The notes under the pieces were generated by a model, which saw only the letters and a program-made list of their open reading frames with translations, did no database searches and was not told where the DNA came from. Shown in pieces: positions 8,508 to 17,252 of a stretch of 64,000 bases of DNA. A program made the position numbers and the translations under genes. Position 1 is the first letter of the stretch. Each line of letters begins with the position of its first letter. Source of the stretch: Nonomuraea wenchangensis (GTDB lineage Bacteria > Actinomycetota > Actinomycetes > Streptosporangiales > Streptosporangiaceae); assembly GCF_900111685.1 (NCBI RefSeq), contig NZ_FOHX01000011.1, positions 186,001-250,000 on the forward strand, in the 5' to 3' direction.

Positions 8508-11500
8508 ATGGCTGGTCAGAGCGGTGAAGGCGGCCTGTGGTTCGCCGTGCTCGGTCCTGTCCGCGCGTGGCGGGACGGCCGGGAGCTCGACCTGGGCACC
8601 CCACTCCAGCGGTCCATACTCGGGATGCTGCTGCTTCGCGAGGGCCGCGCGGTCTCGCCCAACGAGATGATCGACGCCGTGTGGGGCGAGGACGCGCCGC
8701 CGCGGGCCCTCGGCGCGCTGCGCACCTACGTCTCCAGGCTGCGCACCGTGCTCGAACCCGACCGGGTCGCCCGCTCCCGCCCCGAGCTGCTGACCTCCAT
8801 CGGCCGCGGCTACGCGCTGCGGCTGCCCGACGACGCCCTCGACCTGACCCGGTTCGAGCGCCGCATCGCCGAGGCCGAGACCGCGCGCAGGGCCGGCCGG
8901 CCGCGCGAGGCCGCCGACCGGCTGCGCGCCGCGCTCGCCCTGTTCGAGGGCGAGCCGCTGGCCGGCACCGCCGGCCCGTACGCCGAGCACCAGCGCGACC
9001 GCCTGGCCGAGCGCCGCCTCAGCGTCGTCGAGACCCTCATGGACGTCGACCTGGAGCTCGGCGACCACGCCGCGGTCGTCTCCGAGCTGATCGCGCTCAC
9101 CGCCGACCACCCGCTGCGCGAACGGCTGCGCGCCCAGCTCATGCTCGCCCTCTACCGGTGCGGCCGGCAGGGCGACGCGCTCAACGTCTTCACCGAGACC
9201 CGCGAGGCGCTGATCGACGAGCTGGGCATCGAGCCCGGCCCCGAGCTGACCGCGCTTCACCAGCGCATCCTCACCGCCGACCCCACGCTCGCCCCGCCTC
9301 CGGCCCCCGCCGAGGAGCCCACGGCCGAGCCCGTGAGGCCCGCGACATCCGCCGACGGGCCGGCCGAGGAGCCCCAGCCCGGCGACGAGGAGCCGTACGC
9401 GGCCCCCGAGCTGCCGAGGCCCGCCCAGCTCCCCGCCGCGGTCACCGACTTCACCGGCCGCAAGGAGCAGGCCGCCCGGCTGCGCTCGCTGCTGTCCACC
9501 GCCTCCGCCGAGGGCCTGCCCCTGGTGGCGATCTCCGGCATAGGGGGCGTCGGCAAGACCACGCTCGCCGTGCACGTCGCCCACCAGGTGGAGGAGGTCT
9601 TCCCCGACGGCCAGCTCTACGCCGACCTGCGCGGCTACGGCGACGGCGCCACGGCCCCCGAGTCCGCGCTCGGCGGCTTCCTGCGCGCGCTCGGCATCCC
9701 GCCCGACGTCATCCCCGACGGCCTCGCCGAACGCTCGGCCCTCTTCCGCTCGCTCCTCGCCGAGCGGCGCGTCCTGGTGCTGCTCGACAACGCCCGCGAC
9801 GCCGAGCAGGTCAGCCCGCTGCTGCCCGGTTCCCCCGGCTGCGCCGCGATCGTGACAAGCCGGGTCAAGCTGGCCGACCTGCCCGCCGCCCGGCTCGTGG
9901 ACCTCGACGTGATGGAGCCGGACGAGGCCCTGTCGCTGTTCGCCGCCGTCGCCGGGCCCGAGCGGGTGGCCGCCGAGCACGGCGCCGCCATGGACGTCGT
10001 CGCCGCCTGCGGGTTCCTGCCGCTCGCGGTGCGCATCGTGGCCGCCCGCCTGGCCGCCCGCCCCTCCTGGACGGTCGCCTCGCTGGCGCCCCGCCTGGCC
10101 GACGAGCAGCGCCGGCTCGACGAGATGCGCGTCGGCAACCTGGCCGTGGAGGCCACATTCGCGCTCGGCTACGGCCAGCTCGCGCCCGAGCAGGCCCGCG
10201 CGTTCCGGCTGCTGTCGCTGCCGAGCGGGCCCGACATCTCCTCCGAGGCCGCGGCGGCGGTGCTGGCGCTGCCCGCGTACGAGACCGAGGCGCTGCTGGA
10301 GTCGCTGGTGGACGCCAGCCTCCTGGAGGCGCCCGGCCCCGGCCGCTACCGCTACCACGACCTGCTCAGGCTGTTCGCCCGCCGTGAGCTGAACAAGGCC
10401 GAGCCGCCCGAGGCGCTCGCGCTCGCGCTGGGCCGGCTGCTCGGCTTCTACCTGGCCTCCGCCCAGTCGGCGCACCGGCTCGCCTATGAGGGCAGCGCGA
10501 TCGCCGACAACCTGGTGGTGGTCGGCACCGGCCGTACGTTCACCACGGTCGACGAGGCCGTGGCGTGGCTGATCGCCGAGGGCGACTCGCTGTTCGCCGC
10601 CATCGGCCAGACCGCCGCCTCCGCCCGCTCCGGCGAGCAGTTGCTGCCCGCCGGCGACCTGCTGGTGGCGATGGAGCCGCTGCTGGAGTCCGGCACCCAC
10701 ACCCGCGAGTTCGACCAGGGCACCAGGGCCGTGCTGGCCGCCGCGCTGCGGATCGGCGACGAGGGCAGCGAGCTGCGCTCCCGCTACGTGCTGGGCCGGG
10801 TGCTGTTCGCGGCCAACCGGTTGCGCGAGGCCGAGGAGCAGTTCAGGCGGGTGCGCGAGCTGTCGGCCGAACGCGCGGAGAAGGTCGTCACCGGCGAGGT
10901 GCTCAACGCCCTGGCCGTGGTCGTCGGCAGGCAGCGCAGGCACGCCGAGGCGCTGGCGCTGTTCGACGCGGCCATGACCTGGTATCGCGAGAACGGCGTG
11001 CCCGCCGGCGAGGCGCTGGTGCTCAGCTACTCCGCCCGCGAGCACCTGGGCCTCGGCCGGCCCGACGACGCCATCGCGGCGGCCGAGAAGGGCCTCGCCA
11101 TCTTCACCGAGATGGGCAGCGGCGCCGGGACCGCCCGCGCCCGCTACCATCTCGGCATCGTGCTGTCGCGCGTGGGCCGGCTCACCGAGGCCGTCCATCA
11201 CCACGCCGAGTGCCTGGCGTTCTTCCGGGCCAGCAAGCAGCGGGTCTGGGAGCAGCGGGTGTGCTCACGCCTGGCGGAGACGTTCATCGCCGCCGAACGT
11301 TATCCGGAGGCCGTCCGCCACGCCGAGCAGGCTCTCGTCGTCTCCCGCGACATCGGCCACCCCTACGGCGAGGCGCTGTCGCTGACCGTGCTCGGCAAGG
11401 CCCTGCGCGGGCTCGGCGACCTCTCCAGGAGCCTCGCGTGCCTCCGGCAGGCGTACGACGTCTTCTCCCGGCTCGGCGCCCCCGAGGCCGGCGATCTCAA

Positions 11501-11546
11501 GGTCCTGCTGGACGGCGTGCCCCACAACGCCGTCGTCGAGACCTGA
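8508..11546 (+). CDS. AfsR/SARP family regulator with NB-ARC and TPR domains
   Basis: A 1012-residue cytoplasmic regulator. Residues about 10-95 form the OmpR-type winged helix, about 100-245 the bacterial activation domain ending ELGIEPGPELTALHQRIL, then a Pro/Glu linker, an NB-ARC ATPase from about 300 with P-loop lysine K350 in GIGGVGKTTLA and VLVLLDNARDAEQ as Walker B, and TPR repeats over roughly the last 300 residues. This is full AfsR architecture; such proteins usually raise expression of specialised metabolism. No biosynthetic cluster lies next to it, so it may be global or act at a distance. The ATG at 8508 fits the family start. Confidence 0.93.
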   Translation: MAGQSGEGGLWFAVLGPVRAWRDGRELDLGTPLQRSILGMLLLREGRAVSPNEMIDAVWGEDAPPRALGALRTYVSRLRTVLEPDRVARSRPELLTSIGRGYALRLPDDALDLTRFERRIAEAETARRAGRPREAADRLRAALALFEGEPLAGTAGPYAEHQRDRLAERRLSVVETLMDVDLELGDHAAVVSELIALTADHPLRERLRAQLMLALYRCGRQGDALNVFTETREALIDELGIEPGPELTALHQRILTADPTLAPPPAPAEEPTAEPVRPATSADGPAEEPQPGDEEPYAAPELPRPAQLPAAVTDFTGRKEQAARLRSLLSTASAEGLPLVAISGIGGVGKTTLAVHVAHQVEEVFPDGQLYADLRGYGDGATAPESALGGFLRALGIPPDVIPDGLAERSALFRSLLAERRVLVLLDNARDAEQVSPLLPGSPGCAAIVTSRVKLADLPAARLVDLDVMEPDEALSLFAAVAGPERVAAEHGAAMDVVAACGFLPLAVRIVAARLAARPSWTVASLAPRLADEQRRLDEMRVGNLAVEATFALGYGQLAPEQARAFRLLSLPSGPDISSEAAAAVLALPAYETEALLESLVDASLLEAPGPGRYRYHDLLRLFARRELNKAEPPEALALALGRLLGFYLASAQSAHRLAYEGSAIADNLVVVGTGRTFTTVDEAVAWLIAEGDSLFAAIGQTAASARSGEQLLPAGDLLVAMEPLLESGTHTREFDQGTRAVLAAALRIGDEGSELRSRYVLGRVLFAANRLREAEEQFRRVRELSAERAEKVVTGEVLNALAVVVGRQRRHAEALALFDAAMTWYRENGVPAGEALVLSYSAREHLGLGRPDDAIAAAEKGLAIFTEMGSGAGTARARYHLGIVLSRVGRLTEAVHHHAECLAFFRASKQRVWEQRVCSRLAETFIAAERYPEAVRHAEQALVVSRDIGHPYGEALSLTVLGKALRGLGDLSRSLACLRQAYDVFSRLGAPEAGDLKVLLDGVPHNAVVET

Positions 11547-11824
11547 GTACAGCTCGTCGTCCAGACGTGTCATCCACACATGGTTGATCAAGGCTGTCCT
11601 CGGCATTCACGATCGGCGCTCGTGATCGGCAAGATGAGCAGCCCGGCCGGTCATCCTCACCGCCGCGCTTCGCTAGGGGGCCCGGTCATCCGGATGCTCC
11701 ACGCGACGGCCAGCCGCCTCACTGCAAGACGACCGGCCGGACCCGACACGGCCCTCGAACCCCCCAGGTCCGTGTCGTAGGTCACAGTCTTCACCCGTGG
11801 AGTCAACGTCCGATCAACGCCGGA
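11547..11824. other. 278-bp intergenic region, convergent gene ends
   Basis: Lies between the ends of the AfsR-type gene and the methyltransferase gene. I see no convincing gene; a 66-codon frame here has no ribosome binding site and no family features. No strong terminator hairpin with a T-tract was found. Confidence 0.5.
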
Positions 11825-13231
11825 TCAAAGCAGGAAGTAGCCCTCCGCGATCAGCGGCCGGATCGCGTCGGCGTCCGGCATCTCGCCCTCTCCGACCAGC
11901 TCGGCGATCACGTTGAGCAGCGGGCCGAGTGCCAGCTCGCCGTCGCACACCCCGGCCAGCGCGGCCTCCACCGTGCCGACCTCCCTGCTGCGCCGCAGCC
12001 CCTGCGTCTGGCGCAGCACGATGCGGATGGGGTCCTCCGCGCCGGGCAGACCGACGCGCTCGTCGAGCAGGCCGGCGGCGGTGCGCAGCCGGGCCGTGTC
12101 GAGGGCGTCCGCCCGGTGCGCGGCGGCGATCGAGTCGAGCACGTCGTCGACGTAGTCGCCTACCGGGAGCACCACCTGGTGGTCGAGGTGCTCGACGCGG
12201 ACGACCGGGTCGAGGGTGCCGGACGCGCGCATGGTGATCCAGCCGAAGCCGACGCCCTCCACCTTGTGCTCGTCGAACCAGGACAGCCAGCGGTCGTAGA
12301 GCTCGGTGTAGCGGGGGGTGCCCTGCCGGGCGGCGTCGCGCAGCCAGAGCTCGACGTATTCGGCCGGGTCCTGGACGTCGCGCTGCACCACCCAGCCGTC
12401 GCAGCCGGTCTCGCGCAGCCAGCCGCCCACCCGGTCGTGCCAGTCCTCGCCCTCGACGTGCAGCCAGTTGGCCAGGAAGTGGGCCTGGCCGCCGGGGTTG
12501 AGCCGGGCGGGCGTGCGGCGGACGAGCTCGCGGCAGAAGGCGTCACCGGCCTCGCCCGACTCGCGGTAGGTCAGCTTCCCCTCGCCGCCGGGCGCGATGA
12601 CGAACGGCGGATTGCTCACGATCAGGTCGAACCGCTCGTCCTCGACCGGGTCGTACAGTGAGCCCGCCCGTGCCTCCACGCCTTCGACACCGGACAGCGC
12701 CCAGCTCAGCCGGGCCAGCTCCAGGGCGCGCGGGTTGAGATCGGTGGCGACCACGCGCTCGGCCCGCCCGGCCAGGTGCAGCACCTGGACGCCGCAGCCG
12801 GTGCCGAGGTCGAGCGCGCTGCCCACCGGGCGGCGGGTGACGAGCTGGGCCAGGTTGGCCGAGGCCCCGCCGGCCCCCACGACGTGGTCGGACCGCAGCG
12901 GCGGGTCGCCCGGCCGCACCTTGCGGTCGGAGACGAGGTAGCCGCCGGTCTCCCAGGGCTGCAGGTGGACCGTCGCGCGCACCTCGCCGCCGCCGGCCTC
13001 CTCGACCAGGCCCGAGTCCAGGACCTCCGGGCCGAGCGCGGCGGCGGGGACGGGCACCCCGAGCCACCACAGCCTGATCAGCGTCGCCAGGGGGTCGCCG
13101 CCGGCGGTCGCCCGCAGGGCGGGCACCAGCTCCTCGCGGGCGAGGGCCGAGGCGGCCATGCTGCCGAGCCGCTCGCGTACGCCGTCGATCGTGTAGTCGG
13201 TTCGGAGGAGGAGTTGGCGCAGTCGTTCCAC
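11825..13231 (-). CDS. SAM-dependent methyltransferase with NPPF motif
   Basis: A 468-residue protein. The central Rossmann domain has motif I ALDLGTGCG at residues 139-147 and the catalytic NPPF at 207-210, the signature of N-methyltransferases such as HemK/PrmC, RlmG and RsmC that modify glutamine or base amino groups. About 130 residues precede it and about 230 follow, extra domains seen in actinobacterial orthologs. Substrate could be a ribosomal protein, rRNA or release factor; PrmC itself is much shorter, so that is unlikely. Confidence 0.88.
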   Translation of the reverse strand: MERLRQLLLRTDYTIDGVRERLGSMAASALAREELVPALRATAGGDPLATLIRLWWLGVPVPAAALGPEVLDSGLVEEAGGGEVRATVHLQPWETGGYLVSDRKVRPGDPPLRSDHVVGAGGASANLAQLVTRRPVGSALDLGTGCGVQVLHLAGRAERVVATDLNPRALELARLSWALSGVEGVEARAGSLYDPVEDERFDLIVSNPPFVIAPGGEGKLTYRESGEAGDAFCRELVRRTPARLNPGGQAHFLANWLHVEGEDWHDRVGGWLRETGCDGWVVQRDVQDPAEYVELWLRDAARQGTPRYTELYDRWLSWFDEHKVEGVGFGWITMRASGTLDPVVRVEHLDHQVVLPVGDYVDDVLDSIAAAHRADALDTARLRTAAGLLDERVGLPGAEDPIRIVLRQTQGLRRSREVGTVEAALAGVCDGELALGPLLNVIAELVGEGEMPDADAIRPLIAEGYFLL

Positions 13232-13382
13232 CCGCCCATCCTTTCACCGTGGACGCACGCACATGATCTGACACCCACAGTGCCCATACTGTTACACAAG
13301 TACCCAAGTGAACTGCAAGCGATGGCTAAGCGCGGCGGGGTATCTCTATGGAGGCAAGGAACGACTCTTAGGAGTGGGTCTC

Positions 13383-13685
13383 ATGCTGATCCCCTGTTTG
13401 GCCTGCGAATCCCGCTTCGGGCCCGACGAGTACTTCAACGCCTGCTCCGACTACAACCGCGGCCTCGACCTGGTGTCCTGGACGTGCCCCCACTGCGGCA
13501 ACCGCGACGACCTGCGGGTGCTGCCCGGCGAGCTCGGCTTCGGCTATCCGTGCCGGGGGCGGTTCGACGTGCACGACCGCGTACGGGTGCCGGGGCTGCG
13601 CCGGCAGCGGGGCGAGCTGCGGCTGGACATCTCTTTGGAGCGCTCCAGCTGGCGCGTCCACACCCGGCTGCGCCAGCCCGCCTGA
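13383..13685 (+). CDS. small zinc-ribbon protein, function unknown
   Basis: A 100-residue soluble protein with C5-x2-C8, C21 and C35-x2-C38, spacing that fits a zinc ribbon. The remainder is basic and has no recognised domain. The ATG at 13383 follows TTAGGAGTGG, a good ribosome binding site; an upstream in-frame ATG at 13308 lacks one. It is divergent from the methyltransferase and meets the dehydrogenase gene tail to tail. Confidence 0.65.
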   Translation: MLIPCLACESRFGPDEYFNACSDYNRGLDLVSWTCPHCGNRDDLRVLPGELGFGYPCRGRFDVHDRVRVPGLRRQRGELRLDISLERSSWRVHTRLRQPA

Positions 13686-13692
13686 AGGAGGG

Positions 13693-14685
13693 TCAGGCCG
13701 GCCGGGCGAACGGCACGGCCGGCCGCGCGTCGCCGCGCAGCACCCGCTCGATGTCGGCGACCAGCGCCTCGGCCAGCTCCTCGCGCGTCTCCCCGGTGGC
13801 CTCGCCGAGCCGGGGCGTCAGCACCACGTTCGGCAGCGCGATCAGCGGATGGGACGGATCCAGCCACTCCCCCTCGAAGTGGTCGAGCCCGGCGCCGCCC
13901 AGGTGCCCCAGGCGCAGCGCCTCGACCAGGGCCGTCAGGTCGTGGAGCGCGCCGCGCGAGGTGTTGAGGTAGATCGCGCCCGGCCGCATCGCGGCGAACT
14001 CGGCGTAGCCGAACATGCCGCGCGTCTCGGCGGTCAGCGGCAGGTGCAGCGAGACCACGTCGGACTCGGCGAGCAGCTCGTCGAACGAGTGGGTGGCCTC
14101 GGCGACCCAGGGATCGCAGGCGATCACCCGCATGCCGAGCCCTTCGCACCGCCAGCGCATGGCCTCGCCGACCCGGCCGAGCCCCACGATGCCGAGCGTG
14201 CGGCCGGTGAGCCGGCGCCCGCGGTGCCGCTGGGCGGGCGGCACCTTGCCGCGGTTGGCGAGACCCCTGCGCACCTCGTTGTCGGCGGTGACGATGTGCC
14301 TGCTGACCGCGAACATCAGCGCCAGCGTCAGCTCGGCCACCGCGTCGGCGTCGCGGTCGCCCGCGTGCAGGACGGGGACCCCGCGCGCGGCGGCGAGGTC
14401 GAGGTCGACGCTCGTGGGCGCGCCCATGACGGCCACGACGTCCAGGTCCAGGTCGAGGACCGAGGCGCGGACCTGGTCCCCGTCGGTGACGAGCACGGTG
14501 GCGCCGGTCTCCACGACCAGATCGGCCAGCCGCTCGTCGGTGAAGCCGAGGTCCGGGCGCGCGGGAACCTCGGTCAGCTCGGCCACCTCGGCCAGGCGGG
14601 CGAGCGCGCTCTCCGGCAAGGCGGGCAATACCAGAGCCCGAGGTCGTCTCACAAACAGCACGATAACACCACGAACCGTGCTCAA
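13693..14685 (-). CDS. D-2-hydroxyacid dehydrogenase-like protein lacking the catalytic His
   Basis: A 330-residue NAD-dependent dehydrogenase fold with GIVGLGRVGEAM near residue 165 as the dinucleotide motif and LNTSRGALHD carrying the substrate-binding Arg. The acidic partner region reads LDHFEGEWL. Where the family has TPHIGGAT, this protein has TPRLGEAT, so the catalytic His is Arg292. It may therefore not reduce 2-ketoacids normally. The TTG at 14685 is kept because GGGGAG sits seven bases upstream; GTG codons at 14661 and 14652 are alternatives. Confidence 0.85.
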   Translation of the reverse strand: MSTVRGVIVLFVRRPRALVLPALPESALARLAEVAELTEVPARPDLGFTDERLADLVVETGATVLVTDGDQVRASVLDLDLDVVAVMGAPTSVDLDLAAARGVPVLHAGDRDADAVAELTLALMFAVSRHIVTADNEVRRGLANRGKVPPAQRHRGRRLTGRTLGIVGLGRVGEAMRWRCEGLGMRVIACDPWVAEATHSFDELLAESDVVSLHLPLTAETRGMFGYAEFAAMRPGAIYLNTSRGALHDLTALVEALRLGHLGGAGLDHFEGEWLDPSHPLIALPNVVLTPRLGEATGETREELAEALVADIERVLRGDARPAVPFARPA

Positions 14686-14739
14686 ATCATCGCTCCCCGC
14701 GCAGGCGCTACACTCCCCGCGCGGGCGGCTGCACGGGCG

Positions 14740-15336
14740 TCACCCGGCGGGCTGTCGCAGGCTGTGCCAGGCCGCCTCGCCCAATCCCTTGATCTCCTCC
14801 TCGGTCGGCGTGTGCGCCCCCGCGAACCAGAGCCGACACATCTCCTGCGACGGGCCCAGCCACAGGACGTAGCACATGGTGGGGTGCACCGGCTGGAGCA
14901 GGCCGTTCTTCATGTGCGGCCGCCACCAGTCGGACACCTGACGGAAGAACGCCCGCCTTGCCTCGGCGACCTCCGCCCCGCCCGGCTCGTGCTTGCGCGG
15001 CGGCCGCTCGCTGATGAGCAGCCGGGCCCGCTCAGGATGCTCGCCGGCCCAGCGCATGTGGAAGGCGACGACGGCCTCGATGCCGGCGCGCGCCTCCTCG
15101 TGCTCGGTGAGCTTGGCGAGGAAGGCTTCCTGGTAGGCATCGAGGATCTCGGCGTAGAGGACGCCGAAGACATGCTCTTTGCTGGCGAAGTGGTGGTAGA
15201 AGCTGCCGACGCTGACACCGCTCTCCTCGCGGAGGCTGGCCAGCGTCGTGGCCGACACCCCGTCCTGGCTGAAGCGGCGGAGGGCGCCCTCGATGATGCG
15301 GGTCCGGCCGTCGCGTCCGTTCTTGACACTCTTCAC
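14740..15336 (-). CDS. TetR family transcriptional regulator
   Basis: A 198-residue regulator starting at a GTG that overlaps the stop codon of the upstream GNAT gene as GTGA, indicating translational coupling and fixing the start. The helix-turn-helix is near residues 25-55 (LREESGVSVGSFYHHFASKE). The ligand-binding part is Trp and His rich. An inverted repeat TTGACA-N10-TGTCAA spans its start codon. Confidence 0.9.
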   Translation of the reverse strand: MKSVKNGRDGRTRIIEGALRRFSQDGVSATTLASLREESGVSVGSFYHHFASKEHVFGVLYAEILDAYQEAFLAKLTEHEEARAGIEAVVAFHMRWAGEHPERARLLISERPPRKHEPGGAEVAEARRAFFRQVSDWWRPHMKNGLLQPVHPTMCYVLWLGPSQEMCRLWFAGAHTPTEEEIKGLGEAAWHSLRQPAG

Positions 15337-15344
15337 ACTGTCAA
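15323..15344. promoter_or_regulatory. inverted repeat at the TetR start codon
   Basis: TTGACA (15323-15328) and TGTCAA (15339-15344) form perfect 6-base arms around a 10-base spacer that contains the GTG start of the TetR gene and the stop of the GNAT gene. It may be a TetR operator acting on read-through or an RNA hairpin that tunes coupling. The arms are short, so chance is possible. Confidence 0.35.
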
Positions 15345-15848
15345 TGGTGTGGCAACAGAACCTTGTTCCGCAAATAGGACGGCCGGATCGATCATAGCGG
15401 TCACTTCGACCGCCCCGGAGCACACCGTCATCCTGGCGTCCGGCCACAGCCTGCGGACCAGTCGCAGCGCCCGCCGGTTCTCCCCCATGACGTCCATGGC
15501 GACGGTACGCGCGCCCCGGACGAAGGCCCTGAGCAGGAGCATACGGATCAGCTGCGGACCGAGCCCACGACCCTGCCAGTCGTCGGTGACGACGACCGCG
15601 ATCTCGACGTCGGCGGCGCCGCCCTGGTAGCTCATCGCGTGCCCGACGATCTCGCCGTCCGACGTGGTGACCACGAGTACGTCACGCCGCTCGTTCACCG
15701 CGACCAGGGCGCGGACGAGGCTCGCCGCCGGCGAGGGGAGGCCGGTGAAGAACCGCAGCGTCTGCGTGTGCGGCGACAGCCCGCACAGGAAACGGCGGAC
15801 CCGTTCCTCGTCGTCGGCCGCGGCGAGGCGGATCTGAGTTCCTAACAT
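15333..15848 (-). CDS. GNAT family N-acetyltransferase
   Basis: A 171-residue acetyltransferase from the ATG at 15848 (MLGTQIRLAAADDEE). The acetyl-CoA pyrophosphate loop is VTDDWQGRGLGPQLIRML, and MDVMGENRRALRLVRRL follows. It resembles the GNAT modules that accept protein or CoA-ligase lysines. A longer version could start at TTG 15884, but that would run into the promoter. It is the first gene of a GNAT-TetR pair and is divergent from the HxlR gene. Confidence 0.88.
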   Translation of the reverse strand: MLGTQIRLAAADDEERVRRFLCGLSPHTQTLRFFTGLPSPAASLVRALVAVNERRDVLVVTTSDGEIVGHAMSYQGGAADVEIAVVVTDDWQGRGLGPQLIRMLLLRAFVRGARTVAMDVMGENRRALRLVRRLWPDARMTVCSGAVEVTAMIDPAVLFAEQGSVATPLTV

Positions 15849-15896
15849 GGACCCAGCCTGCCCGGTCAGACCTGAGTCTGTCAATCGAACTCAGAT
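15832..15896. promoter_or_regulatory. CTGAGT repeat cluster between GNAT and HxlR genes
   Basis: ATCTGAGTTC (15832-15841) and GAACTCAGAT (15887-15896) are perfect 10-base inverted repeats flanking the divergent promoter region. A third half-site, CTGAGT at 15872-15877, makes a closer palindrome with ACTCAG at 15889-15894 (11-base spacer). The right-hand site touches GATATAATG, a likely -10 element for the HxlR gene. Symmetric half-sites around a divergent promoter suggest an autoregulatory HxlR operator. Confidence 0.6.
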
Positions 15897-15907
15897 ATAA
15901 TGAGGAA

Positions 15908-16375
15908 ATGAACGTTCCCTTCCGGGTGGACAACTGCTCGATCGAGCGCACCCTGGACATCGTCGGGGAGAAATGGACCTTCCTGGTGCTGCGCGAGGCG
16001 TTCAGCGGCGTGCGGCGCTTCGCCGACATGCAGGCCGTCACCGGCGCCCCCCGCCAGGTCCTCAGCGCCCGCCTGGCCCGCCTGGTCGAGGAGGGGCTGC
16101 TGCGCAAGGAGCCCTACCGCGAGCCCGGCCAGCGGCAGCGCGACGAATACCGCCTCACCGAAAAGGGCCGCGACCTCTACCCGCTGCTGGTCGCGCTCAT
16201 GCACTGGGGAGACAGATACCTGGCGGACGACGAGGGCCCGCCCGTGCTGCTCACCCACCGCGACTGCGGCGCGCCCATCGAGCTCCACTTCCGCTGCGAG
16301 GACGGCCACGAGGTGACCGGGCCGCGCGACGTCACCCCGCTGCCGGGCGCCGGCGCCCGGATCAGGAGCGCCTGA
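15908..16375 (+). CDS. HxlR family transcriptional regulator
   Basis: A 155-residue winged-helix protein. The HxlR pattern is clear: CSIERTLDIVGEKWTFLVLR near residues 10-29 and the wing DEYRLTEKGRDLYPLL. It has cysteines at C10 and in the C-terminal extension, where DCGAPIELHFRCEDGH resembles a small metal or redox site seen in several members. It is divergent from the GNAT-TetR pair and is flanked by CTGAGT half-sites. Confidence 0.92.
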   Translation: MNVPFRVDNCSIERTLDIVGEKWTFLVLREAFSGVRRFADMQAVTGAPRQVLSARLARLVEEGLLRKEPYREPGQRQRDEYRLTEKGRDLYPLLVALMHWGDRYLADDEGPPVLLTHRDCGAPIELHFRCEDGHEVTGPRDVTPLPGAGARIRSA

Positions 16376-16427
16376 TCAGGGCGAGGCGCGTACGAGGGCA
16401 CCGGCAGGTCTGCCTACCCTGGAGAGC

Positions 16428-17243
16428 GTGTACCGGATCCTGCTGACGCCCCGATGGCTCGGGCTCACCCTGGTGGTGCTGCTCGCCATCCCCGCCTTCG
16501 TCTTCCTCGGGCGGTGGCAGTACGGGCGCTTCGAGGAGCGGTCGGCCAACAGCGAGCGGGTCACCGCCAACATCGAGGCGCCCCCGGTGCCGCTGGAGCG
16601 GCTGGCCGGGCCCGGCGGGCGGGTCGAGGCCGCCGACCGGTTCCGGCAGGTGAGCGTGGCCGGCTCCTACGACCCGGCCCACGCGCTCGTCGTACGCCGC
16701 CGCCCCCAGGACGGCCGCCCCGGCTTCTACGTCCTGACCCCGCTCGTCACCGCCGACGGCACGGGCGTGCTGGTCAACCGGGGCTGGGTCCCGGCCGGCG
16801 CGACCGCCGACACCCCGCCTGCCGTGCCCCCGCCGCCCACCGGGCAGGTAACTGTCACCGGACGGCTACGCCAGAGCGAGACCGAGCAGTCCTCCGGCAT
16901 CCGCGCGGTCTCCGGCCTGCCGGCCGGGCAGGTGCTGCTGATCGACGCGGGATCGATCGGGCGGCAGGTCCCGTACCGGCTGCTGGACGGGTACGTCGAG
17001 CTCATCTCCCAGGAGCCGGCCGGCGCCTCCGCGCCCGAGCCGGTCCCCGCGCCCGACGTGGGCGCCGGCGGCGGGCTCAACCTGGCCTACGCCTTCCAGT
17101 GGTGGTTGTTCATCGGCGTGGCGATCGGCGGCTGGATCCTGCTCCTGCGCCGCGAGCTGGCCGAACAACGAGATGGGCAGGGCGACGGGCAGGGGCCCGG
17201 CACGCCCGTCGATGCCGAGGAGGCGCGGACCCCCTCGACGTAA
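16428..17243 (+). CDS. SURF1 family cytochrome oxidase assembly protein
   Basis: A 271-residue membrane protein with one N-terminal (about residues 9-30) and one C-terminal (about 222-240) transmembrane helix around a large outside domain. The family marks are RWQYGRFEER after the first helix, the VLVNRGWVP stretch and the YVELISQEP region. SURF1 proteins aid haem insertion into cytochrome c oxidase. Start is GTG. Confidence 0.92.
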   Translation: MYRILLTPRWLGLTLVVLLAIPAFVFLGRWQYGRFEERSANSERVTANIEAPPVPLERLAGPGGRVEAADRFRQVSVAGSYDPAHALVVRRRPQDGRPGFYVLTPLVTADGTGVLVNRGWVPAGATADTPPAVPPPPTGQVTVTGRLRQSETEQSSGIRAVSGLPAGQVLLIDAGSIGRQVPYRLLDGYVELISQEPAGASAPEPVPAPDVGAGGGLNLAYAFQWWLFIGVAIGGWILLLRRELAEQRDGQGDGQGPGTPVDAEEARTPST

Positions 17244-17252
17244 GGTGATGGG

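Noticed and set aside
8439..11204. A 921-codon frame antisense to the AfsR-type gene
   Set aside because: Low-complexity Gly/Gln/Arg translation and full overlap with a well-supported regulator.
11580..11780. A 66-codon frame after the AfsR-type gene
   Set aside because: No ribosome binding site, no family features, and translation like random high-GC sequence.
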